A stretch of 64,000 bases of DNA from G963667145 sp963676515 [NCBI: Candidatus Cloacimonadota bacterium] (GTDB lineage Bacteria > Cloacimonadota > Cloacimonadia > G963667145). Below are positions 43,901 to 53,200 of this stretch, piece by piece; within the stretch, counting starts at the first letter, position 1; each line of letters begins with the position of its first letter. The notes beneath the pieces were generated by a model. That model was not told the DNA's origin, searched no databases, and was given only the letters and a program-made list of their open reading frames with translations. The stretch spans positions 434,001 to 498,000 of the forward strand of contig OY781061.1 in NCBI GenBank assembly GCA_963676515.1. Reading direction: 5' to 3'. Both the position numbers and the translations under genes were made by a program.

Positions 43901-45105
43901 AAAGTAAGCAAATTTTTTATAAATTTCTCTGCACTATGAAACGAAGTTAGATTCTTCAAAACCTCTTGCAAAGCTTTCAAAGCTCTTTTTTGAGCAATCT
44001 GGGGGTTTTTTAAAATATAATCAAACAATTCAATATACTCTTTAGAATCTTTTGCAGAAAAGAGAGCATCATCACTAAACTTTTTAGGTAAAAGCATAGG
44101 ATTATCAATTAACTGTGTTACACCGCAAGCAGCTAGCATATAAGTTCTCTCATTTAATTCATTGCTGCTCTCTAATTGATTGTCAACATGAAGATTCAAC
44201 CCTATTTTTGATCTCGCGTAGATAAATTTATCTCGCTTAAAATCGGTCTCTTTATTGGTAATAGACCAACCTGGTCCATCATAAAATCCATAAAATTTCT
44301 TAAATATTTCTGCCATATATTCATGGTATCTCGGTCTTTTTTTTCTATTTGTAGAAGCTAAAAAAACATAATCAAGATCTTTTTTTACATTTGGAAGAGG
44401 AAAATATTCCAAAATATTTGCACCAAATTCGACACTAAATATTTTGTAACCTTTTTCAAAATAACGCTCATAGCCTTTAGTGTTTTTCACATAATCTTCA
44501 TCCCAGTAACAGAAATAAAAATCAACATTGTTTTTTTTGGCAAATTCTAATCTCACTTCTATTGGTCTATTTGAATGTTCTCCTGCAGAAGCAGTTAAAC
44601 CAAGTTTTAAAGTATCAGTTTTTTTATATTTTTCAACCTCGCTCCAATTGATATCATCAAGGTAGCACTTATCATCACTCGTCATAAATATGTTTGGCTT
44701 AAACTTTTCTAAATAAAACCTTGTATCAGCATTCCAAGGCATTAATTCTGTTTTTACTCCTAAATGGTTTAAACCTACACTTAAATTCGTAAATAATGAT
44801 TTACCTGCAACAGAAACATTGTCACCAGGATAATGAATTAGAATTCTCAAATCTAGATTTTTATACTTGTCTTTAAACTCTGTTAAAACCTTTTTCCTTA
44901 ATTTGTACCCCTCAACAACAATTGTATCTTTAGAATTTAAAAATTCTTCTTCACTAAATTGTTTGTCAGTTAATTTTTCCGCCCATTTTATTATCTTATC
45001 GTGTTTAAATTTTGTTTCTGGATGCACCATTTTCTCAAATCTTCTAAGCCTTCTCTCAGACCTAGGCCTACCAATAAATAAGTTCGTAATTTGTTCTTTT
45101 ATCAC
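43897..45105 (-). CDS. CgeB-like glycosyltransferase family protein
   Basis: This is a 402-residue protein of the glycosyl transferase group similar to the CgeB family. The C-terminal segment LNLHVDNQLESSNELNERTYMLAACG (residues about 304-329) is the donor-site region: an N-x-R-x-[YF]-x2-[LA]-x-A-[AC]-G pattern. DYILKNPQIAQKRALKALQEV (about 360-380) is the typical repeat-like tail. The N-terminal 90 residues do not match anything I recognise. It overlaps its neighbours on both sides by 4 bases. Confidence 0.72.
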   Translation of the reverse strand: MIKEQITNLFIGRPRSERRLRRFEKMVHPETKFKHDKIIKWAEKLTDKQFSEEEFLNSKDTIVVEGYKLRKKVLTEFKDKYKNLDLRILIHYPGDNVSVAGKSLFTNLSVGLNHLGVKTELMPWNADTRFYLEKFKPNIFMTSDDKCYLDDINWSEVEKYKKTDTLKLGLTASAGEHSNRPIEVRLEFAKKNNVDFYFCYWDEDYVKNTKGYERYFEKGYKIFSVEFGANILEYFPLPNVKKDLDYVFLASTNRKKRPRYHEYMAEIFKKFYGFYDGPGWSITNKETDFKRDKFIYARSKIGLNLHVDNQLESSNELNERTYMLAACGVTQLIDNPMLLPKKFSDDALFSAKDSKEYIELFDYILKNPQIAQKRALKALQEVLKNLTSFHSAEKFIKNLLTL

Positions 45106-45941
45106 AATCTAACCCACCTTTCAGGAACTGGAGAATGATTTTCTCTTCCTTTTTTAATAAACCATCTTTTAGGAGCTATCACTATTTTATTCAGATTTTT
45201 GTTTAACCATGCAGCCCACCAACTAAAAGAAGAGTTTGCTAATATATTATGTTTACACAAAGACATCAGATACAGATCCTCATAATCTTTATTTTTTTCG
45301 ATAAAATAAACAGGAAAATTTATTTTCATATTTTCTTTTACCCAAGCAATGTCATTAGAAAAAATAACAAAAACAATATTCTTAAATTTAGAGGCAAGAA
45401 AATCAATGGATTTTTGATAGTACTCCAAAGGACATAAACCCAAATTGTTTAAAACAGATTCCGATAAATAATCTCCTCTTCTAAAATGAATAGAAACTGA
45501 ATTTTCAGACATTATTTTTTCTTTAAAATCAAATTCTTTCTCTGTAATCTCTTTATTAAAGGAAAAATCTTCTTTTAATAACGAAAAAATACTTCTAAAA
45601 TAATTTTCGTTTTGCCAATATCCTTTAACAAAAGAATTGTTCCTAACAGAGTTAAACAAAAAATCATCATAGTTATAATCTTTTTCTTCTACAACTCTGC
45701 GAGAAAAAACGAACTTATTAACAATCTTATTGATAAAACTTGTATTATTTAATCCTTTTAATAGAAAAAGCTCATATTTTGAAGGAAACACAGCTGAAAG
45801 ATTAAAGCAACTCAAGTTGAATTTATTCTCACTCTTGAGATATAGCTTTAACTCAGAATCCAAATTTTCTGATAAACTTTTTCCAAAAGCATACTGAAAC
45901 ATTTGATTTCCCAATCCACCATTTAGCTGAGAAATTATCAT
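45102..45941 (-). CDS. Alpha-1,2-fucosyltransferase-like glycosyltransferase (GT11)
   Basis: This is a 279-residue enzyme. It begins MIISQLNGGLGNQMFQYAFG, the GT11 N-terminal motif, followed by SIHFRRGDYL (about 145-154, HxRRGD) and the C-terminal FSWWAAWLN (about 247-255). Family enzymes transfer L-fucose from GDP-fucose. No gmd/fcl genes for GDP-fucose are in the window. A start seven codons upstream (45962) has no Shine-Dalgarno, whereas GGAG lies 8 bases before 45941, so I use the latter. It is the first gene of the AT-rich O-antigen block after a 156-base gap. Confidence 0.88.
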   Translation of the reverse strand: MIISQLNGGLGNQMFQYAFGKSLSENLDSELKLYLKSENKFNLSCFNLSAVFPSKYELFLLKGLNNTSFINKIVNKFVFSRRVVEEKDYNYDDFLFNSVRNNSFVKGYWQNENYFRSIFSLLKEDFSFNKEITEKEFDFKEKIMSENSVSIHFRRGDYLSESVLNNLGLCPLEYYQKSIDFLASKFKNIVFVIFSNDIAWVKENMKINFPVYFIEKNKDYEDLYLMSLCKHNILANSSFSWWAAWLNKNLNKIVIAPKRWFIKKGRENHSPVPERWVRL

Positions 45942-46097
45942 AATAAATTCTCCAAAAGCCATTTACATATTTTTATCTTGCTAATATTTAATACCTTTTC
46001 TATTTTAAATAAGGTTGTTTTATAATACAAATTCCCTTGAAAAATCGCTTGCCCTATAGTTTTACTTTTTTTTTGATTTCAACATCACTCTTCTCTC

Positions 46098-46475
46098 CTA
46101 CTCATACTCTACATACTCTTTTTCTTCTACCAAAAGAGATCCAAATTTTAAGTTGATTTCTTTCTTGATTTTTGCTCTGACATCGTTGCGAAAGTAGACA
46201 CTCCGGGCTATTTGGATGAACTTGTTATCAAATTCCCCTTTGGATTCTTTAATTCTGATAGAATCTTCAATATCCCAAAGTTCCAAATTAACAATTTTCA
46301 AATCTTGAAACTCTTTCGACGCTCTGGAGACCCCAGCCTTTTCCATCTCAGGACACAAAATATCGAACTCCTTCTTTACATTTTTCTTCTTAGTTTCGTC
46401 TTTGAATTTTTCTAACTTTATCGACAAAATGCTAACTTTATCGACAACCTCGCCTATTGAAACTTCTATCTTCAT
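46098..46475 (-). CDS. DUF6165-like small protein of polysaccharide loci
   Basis: This is a 125-residue, highly charged protein starting MKIEVSIGEVVDKVSILSIK, with a central Lys/Glu-rich helical region (residues 24-60). It has no signal peptide and no membrane helix. The opening matches the DUF6165 family, which often sits beside LPS or capsule genes. Its function is unknown. The gene follows the GspN-like gene with 19 bases between and has AAGGAT upstream of the ATG. Confidence 0.6.
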   Translation of the reverse strand: MKIEVSIGEVVDKVSILSIKLEKFKDETKKKNVKKEFDILCPEMEKAGVSRASKEFQDLKIVNLELWDIEDSIRIKESKGEFDNKFIQIARSVYFRNDVRAKIKKEINLKFGSLLVEEKEYVEYE

Positions 46476-46494
46476 CTGCTATATCCTTCTTTAG

Positions 46495-47385
46495 CTACTC
46501 TACCCTTTCCCGCATCTCTTCATCTATCTGTAGCATTTCTTCTTCTCCATCTATCTTTTGATAATCCAATCCATCGTCCGAATAGCCGACCTTAAAGTAG
46601 CAATCTTGACCAACGGCATCAGCTAAATACAGCCCCACGAAAAATCCGTTTTTTATTTTATCAAAAATGGTAGGTGCTAAACGCTTTCTGCCTCGCAGCT
46701 CCAGAAGATAACTTTTATCCTCTGCCTTTTTGATTTTGCCGAAAGTCTCTAAACTTAGCTCATCTCCTGCGATTTTAAAACTTTCCACTAATAATAAACC
46801 TTCTTCAAATCGAGATTGAAAGCTAACCTTGCCAAGAAGTAAAGATGCATCTTTGATATAAGAAACTGGTGCGGTAAAACCAAGATCAGAAATCAAGAAA
46901 TTACAACCACCGTCCACAATCTTCTTATCTTTAATTTTGATATCCAACTTGAGTTGCAACTCGCCTTTGAGCTTGTATTTGGCTATCAGAGGCACTTCCG
47001 CTAGACTCATCTGGTTTATATCTAGCTCTATCTTGTCTCCCGAATACCTACCGTCCAAATCTCCACCAGCGGCAAAAATCTTGTACTTAAACTTCTTGTA
47101 TTTGTTGAAAAGAGAGAAAAGACTCAAAGTAAACTTTGCTTTATCAAAAGAGAAAACAGGCTCTTGTTTATAAAAAACTGTTCCCTTGCTCAAAATAATC
47201 CACGACGGAAAAACATATTGCACCTCATCCACCTGCAGAGCCAAATCTTGGTCGTAGTAATTAACATAACTGCTAGCTTTTAAAGGGGTTATCTTGTCTT
47301 TGGTGTATTGATAAATAAAGAGGTATGCTACAACACACATCAAAACAGACAACGCCAGATTTCTATGTTTTTTCGACATCTTCAC
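46495..47385 (-). CDS. GspN-like membrane-anchored periplasmic protein
   Basis: This is a 296-residue protein with a single N-terminal anchor (residues 9-28, RNLALSVLMCVVAYLFIYQY). The rest is a beta-rich periplasmic domain made of repeating strand pairs such as IELDINQMSLAEVPLIAKYKL and GELQLKLDIKIKDKKIVDGGC. The pattern resembles GspN of type II secretion or AsmA-like lipid-transfer folds, but no other secretion gene is in the window. The start is GTG supported by GGGAG 6 bases upstream, in preference to an ATG two codons further on. It begins immediately after the gpsA stop. Confidence 0.5.
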   Translation of the reverse strand: MKMSKKHRNLALSVLMCVVAYLFIYQYTKDKITPLKASSYVNYYDQDLALQVDEVQYVFPSWIILSKGTVFYKQEPVFSFDKAKFTLSLFSLFNKYKKFKYKIFAAGGDLDGRYSGDKIELDINQMSLAEVPLIAKYKLKGELQLKLDIKIKDKKIVDGGCNFLISDLGFTAPVSYIKDASLLLGKVSFQSRFEEGLLLVESFKIAGDELSLETFGKIKKAEDKSYLLELRGRKRLAPTIFDKIKNGFFVGLYLADAVGQDCYFKVGYSDDGLDYQKIDGEEEMLQIDEEMRERVE

Positions 47386-48345
47386 TTAAAACTCCCTTTT
47401 CAAAGGTCTCAGAAACAGATTTTTTATCTGCTGCTCAGGATTTGCTTTGCTCTGTACGACATTGTTTACCACCTTGGTGATGGGCATATCCACCCCAAGT
47501 TCGCCCGCTATTTGCAAGATGGCACTACTTGTAGCCACACCTTCAGCTAACTTGTCAAACTCCTTACCTTCTACGACCATCTGCCCAAACTTTCGGTTGT
47601 TGCTATTTTCCGAGAAAAGTGTCGCCTCATAATCTCCCAGATGACACAGTCCATAGGCGGTAATCTCCTTGCCTCCCATAGCTGCGATGAGCCTTGCGAC
47701 TTCCCTGGCACCTCTAGCCATCAGAGCTCCTTTCAGAGCTTTCAGCCCCAGACCATCTAACATTCCCGCAGCTAGTCCCATCACATTCTTTGCCGCAGCA
47801 CCCACTTCGTTGCCGATCATATCCTCGCCGTAATAGAACCGGATCAAGGAGCTTTCCAGTAGCTTTACCAGCCTCTTGGTCAGTTCTCGCTTCTCGGAGC
47901 AGATTACCATACAGTTGGGCACCATCTTCACAAAACTTTGCACATGACCTGGTCCGACCCAAATAGCAAGCTCAATGTCTTGCTTTATCTGCTCACGCAT
48001 CACCTGAGTCAACCTCTTGCCCGTACCGTCTTCTAGACCTTTCATCGCCAAGATGAAACATTTCCCTTGCAAATCGTGTTCATTCAACTTGCTAGCGAAC
48101 TCTCTAAGCCTTTGGCTACTAATAGAGATTACTAATAAATCGGACTCCAAAGCTTTGGATAAGTCGCTTGTTACCGTGATTTCTTTGGGAAATTCCAAAT
48201 AGTCGTTAGCTCCTGTGGAAGAAAGTTTTTGGAAAATAGGATCTTGAGCAGGTCCCCAACTGGTCACTTCAAACTTCTTAATCGTATGCAGATACCAAGC
48301 GATAAGCCCTCCCCATCTACCACAACCCAACACAGAAACTTTCAC
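47386..48345 (-). CDS. gpsA: NAD(P)-dependent glycerol-3-phosphate dehydrogenase
   Basis: GpsA reduces dihydroxyacetone phosphate to sn-glycerol 3-phosphate for phospholipid synthesis. It has 319 residues. VSVLGCGRWGGLIAWYL (3-19) has the GxGxxG dinucleotide motif. AMKGLEDGTGKRL (about 99-111) and GNEVGAAAKNVMGLAAGMLDGL (about 182-203) hold the catalytic Lys and the substrate site. RGAREVARLIAAMGG (about 216-230) and the HLGDYEATLFSENSNNRKFG region close the active site. The start is GTG with AAGGAG 9 bases upstream. Confidence 0.95.
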   Translation of the reverse strand: MKVSVLGCGRWGGLIAWYLHTIKKFEVTSWGPAQDPIFQKLSSTGANDYLEFPKEITVTSDLSKALESDLLVISISSQRLREFASKLNEHDLQGKCFILAMKGLEDGTGKRLTQVMREQIKQDIELAIWVGPGHVQSFVKMVPNCMVICSEKRELTKRLVKLLESSLIRFYYGEDMIGNEVGAAAKNVMGLAAGMLDGLGLKALKGALMARGAREVARLIAAMGGKEITAYGLCHLGDYEATLFSENSNNRKFGQMVVEGKEFDKLAEGVATSSAILQIAGELGVDMPITKVVNNVVQSKANPEQQIKNLFLRPLKREF

Positions 48346-48519
48346 AATAGCAATCTCCTTATTTAATTTTCAACTTCAAAACAAAAAATTGGGAGCGACC
48401 TTGCTGTCAAGACTAAATAAAGATGAATACTCCTCAATAGTAACTTTCGTCCGCAATTACAAAATCTCATCCAATTTTAATTCCCATCTTTTCCCCCAAA
48501 GCGTTTGCGAAATATTAAC

Positions 48520-49248
48520 CTAATCTACCAAATAGTATCTAACCGTGGAAACAACACGCACTTTTTTGATGTATGAAGTCGAATTATCTCTATCTGCAAT
48601 CGTAAACAAACCTTGGCTCGCCGACTTAATTTTCCCAACTTTACTTTTTGAATCTTCGGCAAACTTCAAAGCTACTTCTCTTGCATTTTTTGTAGCCTCT
48701 TGGATCATCAAAGGTTTTAATTCGGAAAGTTTGCTATAAAAATATTTCGGTCGAGAATCGTAATCGTTCGTGTTTATCAAAACACCCAACTTAGCCAATT
48801 CTGGTAAAGTGGCAAAAATTTCCCGCACAGTTTCAATTTTACTAGTATAAATCACAACCATGCTCACACATAAATAACGATAAGAACTTTTTTCATCTCC
48901 TCCATAAAGATTCGCTTGTTTGTCTATCACATTGAAAGATGATTTTTGAAAATCTTCCAAACTAAGCCCTTTTTTTCGAAGAAAATCACAGACTACCTCT
49001 GTCTTTTTTCGCATATCCGCAGTAAGCTCTGGCACACTATTTGATACTCCTGTAATTTTGATTGGCCAGCTGACTATATCTGCACTCACAGTCCGCTCAG
49101 ACAAGCCTTTGACCACCACATTACGACCAGCCATCCCCAACTGCTTGACCACAAAAAAAGCTGAAAGCCCTACAACAAAAGCTGCTAAAATCAAAGCTAA
49201 GGGTAAATACAAATTTTTATATTTTTCTAAATTATCTGTTTTCTTCAT
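48520..49248 (-). CDS. SIMPL-domain (DUF541) protein
   Basis: This is a 242-residue protein with an N-terminal membrane anchor (residues 13-35, LYLPLALILAAFVVGLSAFFVV) and a periplasmic SIMPL domain (about 45-240). It starts VVVKGLSERTVSADIVSW, and a later segment is EATKNAREVALKFAEDSKSKVGKI (about 185-208). The homologues form oligomeric rings and are linked to stress tolerance, but the molecular activity is unknown. Its 5' end overlaps rpiB by 17 bases. 174 bases separate it from gpsA downstream. Confidence 0.85.
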   Translation of the reverse strand: MKKTDNLEKYKNLYLPLALILAAFVVGLSAFFVVKQLGMAGRNVVVKGLSERTVSADIVSWPIKITGVSNSVPELTADMRKKTEVVCDFLRKKGLSLEDFQKSSFNVIDKQANLYGGDEKSSYRYLCVSMVVIYTSKIETVREIFATLPELAKLGVLINTNDYDSRPKYFYSKLSELKPLMIQEATKNAREVALKFAEDSKSKVGKIKSASQGLFTIADRDNSTSYIKKVRVVSTVRYYLVD

Positions 49249-49675
49249 AACTCTTTATTTTCTCCAATCTCTTTTGGTGGCGACCACCTTCAAACTCGGT
49301 AGCAAGCCAAATATCTACGATTTTCTTCGCCAACTCTAGGCTTACAAATCTTCCTGGTAGCACCAAGATATTAGCGTTGTTATGCTGACGAGAAAGCTGA
49401 GCAAACTCTACGCAATGACAAAGTGCCGCTCTGACACCGTTGACTTTGTTGGCAACGATGCTCATCCCTATGCCAGAGCCACAGATTAAGATTCCACGCT
49501 TAAATTCCCCTTTGGATACTGCTGTAGCGGCTGCAAATCCATAATCTGGATAATCGATAGAGTCGCAACTCTCACAACCATAATCTTTTATCTCAAATCG
49601 AGCCGACAAATATTTTGTCAACTCTTGCTTCAACTCAAAACCCGCATGGTCGCTGGCGATAGGTAATTTATTCAT
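49232..49675 (-). CDS. rpiB: Ribose 5-phosphate isomerase B
   Basis: RpiB interconverts ribose 5-phosphate and ribulose 5-phosphate in the pentose phosphate pathway. It has 147 residues. IASDHAGFELKQEL (6-19) has the conserved Asp/His site, then DYPDYGFAAATAV (about 41-53) and LICGSGIGMSIVANKVNGVRAAL (about 63-85). This last region carries the phosphate loop and the Cys of GSGIGMS (Cys precedes it), followed by QHNNANILVLPGR. It overlaps the SIMPL gene. Confidence 0.95.
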   Translation of the reverse strand: MNKLPIASDHAGFELKQELTKYLSARFEIKDYGCESCDSIDYPDYGFAAATAVSKGEFKRGILICGSGIGMSIVANKVNGVRAALCHCVEFAQLSRQHNNANILVLPGRFVSLELAKKIVDIWLATEFEGGRHQKRLEKIKSYEENR

Positions 49676-49697
49676 TTATTCTCCTCAAATCCTTTCC

Positions 49698-50057
49698 TCA
49701 TACTAATATCTCCTTTTTCTCAAAGCAAGTGGTTTTGACATCTTCCAACAATTCTGCCAGCACTTTCTTCACATTAGGGCGAATATCTCCAGCCACGATG
49801 ATAAAGAGCAAGTCTTCGCCAGGCAAGAATTTGCCCTCTTTGGCTTCCACCTCTATATCAAATATCCCCACAGCTTGCAAATATTCCCTCCGCAACTCTT
49901 CTATGCGTGCATAATCGGGCTTCACTTGCAACGACTTCACCAACTTGCCATCTCTTGAGCGTCCTCTCACCATCCCGTTATGTACCAAGATCATCCCCAC
50001 ATTTTCCACAAATTTGAGGTTTTTTTTCATCTCAGCAATTTTTTTAGAAATGTCCAT
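49698..50057 (-). CDS. MoaE-like molybdenum cofactor biosynthesis protein
   Basis: This is a 119-residue protein related to MoaE, the large subunit of molybdopterin synthase: VGMILVHNGMVRGRSRDGKLVKSL (about 21-44) and PGEDLLFIIVAGDIRPNVKKVLAELLEDVK (about 80-109) correspond to family segments. It ends CFEKKEI where classical MoaE has a W-K-K-E type ending, so it belongs to a shorter divergent subgroup. The start at 50057 has GAGGAG close upstream. The longer GTG frame beginning at 50093 lacks a ribosome site. No moaD or moaA is nearby. The MobB-like gene at 27 kb is the only possible partner in the window. Confidence 0.7.
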   Translation of the reverse strand: MDISKKIAEMKKNLKFVENVGMILVHNGMVRGRSRDGKLVKSLQVKPDYARIEELRREYLQAVGIFDIEVEAKEGKFLPGEDLLFIIVAGDIRPNVKKVLAELLEDVKTTCFEKKEILV

Positions 50058-50229
50058 AATCTCCTCTATCTCCTTCTTGCCTAAAGTTCCCACTAGCGAA
50101 AGCGTATCGCCTTTTCTTGCCCATCAATAGACCTTTCCGCTTTAGTCAAGAGGTTTATTTGTCCAAAATGCAACATCAATCTCAAACTCTTTGCTTGACA
50201 ATCTCCAAATCTTTATAGGGCTTGATACA

Positions 50230-53200
50230 ATGATTTTAAAAAAAGAGTACCTCAGTCAGTCCAACTCTTGGCTTTTCCAAGACGCTGTTAAATTTGCAAA
50301 AAATAGCTTAAGTATAAAGACGAGAAAAATAGGCAAAGACAGCTACAAAATCTGTCTTTATCTACCTCCAAAAGCCGATGCTCCCAAATTCAAGGTAGCC
50401 ATAGATTACAATTTAGAAGATGATCGAGTCCTCTCTCATCACTGCTATTATTGCACCAAAGCCGACTGCTCACACTACTTTTCAGCGTTAGATTATTGCT
50501 ACAGACACCTTTCTCCAGAGGATTTGCTGGGTAATGACAACACAGCAGACATCGAGTACGAGATAAACATTTTTAATAAATTTGAAACACTCTTCAATCA
50601 GAAAACGATTTACATCGAAAATCTTTTGCTCCACAACACCCCTTTACGCATCTATTTAAAAGGTTTTCCTCCCTTAAATCCAGATGATCTGTACAAAGAT
50701 AGAGAGCTTTTTTCCGACCAAGATTTGACCTTGCTTAGATTTTTATCCAAAAACCGCACATTTACTAACAAAAAGCTGAAATATTTCATCATTCCTACAG
50801 ATAAAATCCCCACTCTTTTATTTATCCTCAAAACTTTTACGATCGGACAAATCAAGCTCAAAGAGACTAAAAAAAATCTCGTCTTCTCGCAGCAAAAACC
50901 AAGATTTAACATCAAAATATCATCAGAGCGAAAAATGTCTATCTGCACAGAATTCGACACCTACAACTATTTCGTCGGAGACACGCTTTACTTCTGCTCC
51001 GCCAACCACATATACTCTACCAATTTGCCTTTCAACAGGGCTAAAATCAAAAGTTTTTTGCAAGGGGAGTACTACCTCAACGATATTGAATTAATTTTTT
51101 TGCTACTTTTGGCAAAAGAGAAGATCGAAAAAGCAGGACACAACCTAGAGGTAAACTGCTCACTCCCAAGGTACATAAAAGCATCGCCAAATCTTCGCCT
51201 AGAATTTTCACATCCTCCTGGAAAAGTGACGATGAAGACTGCAATCGTCTTCGATGAACACCACCAACTTTCGGTTGATACACTCATCGACTCATTCAGC
51301 CTAAGCACGCAAAATTTTGACGATGGCGAAAAATGGTGCTATTTGCCCACAAAATTTGCCCAAGAAGTGAAAGATTATTTCCACAAAATAGGAAAACCAC
51401 TGGCTGAGTACACAGAGTTTACAGGCTACGAAGTGGAACTCATAAAAGATAAGATTTACCAAATCGTAGACCCTGCGTGGCAAATAGAGGTAAGTCGTGA
51501 TTTGCAAGAACTCCTGACGCAAAAGGTGGAGCTCCTGCCTGAGTTTGACATCCGAGCTTTGGAACAAAAAAATCTTTTGGGTTTAGATATAAACTTCAGC
51601 TTTGAGCGAATTAAAATTCCTTACCACATCTTGCGAAAGATGCAACGAGAAAATAAAAGAGATTACCAAATCAGCAACGACAAAAAAATTATCATCTCGG
51701 AAGAGTCTTTTGCCAAAGTAAGGCAAATCGAGGATATCCTCAAATCTTATCCTCACAAAGAAAAAGATCTCTGGACTCTGCCAAACTACAAGTTGATCCA
51801 GATAAAAGCTCTGGAAGACAGCAAAACCAAGATTGACAACCTCTATTTGAAACAGATGGTCTCGGATTTGCTCCATCGCCACCAAAAGAACATCACGCCT
51901 TCTCCTTTGCAGTCGTGGCTGCGAAGCTACCAGCAAGAGGGGTACAACTGGCTAAAGACACTGGAATCTTACCACCTCAACGGCATCTTGGCAGACGAGA
52001 TGGGTACGGGAAAGACACTGCAAGCTTTAGCTGTATTGGCGATGATGCCCAACGATAAAAACAGTCTGGTGATTTGTCCTAAGACTTTGATTTACAACTG
52101 GATAGCCGAAGCCAAGAAGTTCGGAATGGAGATTGAAGTTGTAGATTATCAAGGAAACAAAAATATTCGCAAAAAATTGTTAGAGGAAAAAAACAAGATT
52201 TTCGTAGCCTCCTACGCTGTTGCTCTAAAAGATTTTAAACTGCTCAAAGAACAAAAATTTTACTATCTAATCTTGGACGAAGCACAAAACATCAAGAACC
52301 CTCGCTCTTCGAGGTCGATGATGAGCAAAACTCTGCATGCCGAGCACAAGCTCGCTATCTCGGGTACGCCGATGGAAAACTCCCTGCAAGACTTGTGGTC
52401 TATTTTCGATTTCCTTCTGCCGGGTTACCTACCTAATCTGCTTTCCTTTTCCAAAGAGGCAGACTCCGAGGCTAAAGCCAAATACTTACAGAAAATCATC
52501 TCTCCTTTCGTCCTGCGACGGAAAAAGATAGACATTTTGCAAGAGCTGTCTCCCAAAGAAAGCCAGATTATCTATTGCAAGATGAGTAAGAGACAAAACG
52601 ATTTTTACTACTCTATGTGGGAACAAATCAGCAAGTCGATCTTGAACGACAAGAAAATCACCCCCATCCACATCCTCTCGGGACTCACCAAGCTGCGACA
52701 AATAGCCAACGGTATGAACCTGCTGGATAGCAACGAAACCGATGTGTCGGGTAAAATAGAAGTGGCTCTGGACTTAATAAAACTTTGCATAGAGAACGGC
52801 AAAAAGATCTTGGTGTTCGCCCAATTTTTGCAAAGTCTGAAAACTATCGAGCAGTATTTGCTAGAGCAAAAAATAGATTACAGCTATATGGACGGCTCTA
52901 CCAAAAACCGCCAAAAAGTCATCCGCGAGTTCAACGAAAACGACCAGAAGAAGGTGTTCCTGCTTAGTCTGAAAGTCGGAGGTCTGGGGCTAAACCTCAC
53001 CGCTGCCGACACGGTAATCTTGGTCGATCCGTGGTGGAATCCGATGGTGGAAAATCAAGCTATCGACCGCACACACCGCATCGGGCAGACCAAGAAAATC
53101 AATATCTACAAGCTGATTACCAAAAACAGCATCGAAGAGAAAATCTTGGAGCTCCAAAACCGCAAGAAAGAGCTGTTTGACAAAACTATCGAAGGCGTGG

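Noticed and set aside
50195-50200. TTGACA as -35 box for the SNF2 gene
   Set aside because: No -10-like hexamer lies at 16-18 bases; the nearest TACAAT is 25 bases away and overlaps the start codon.
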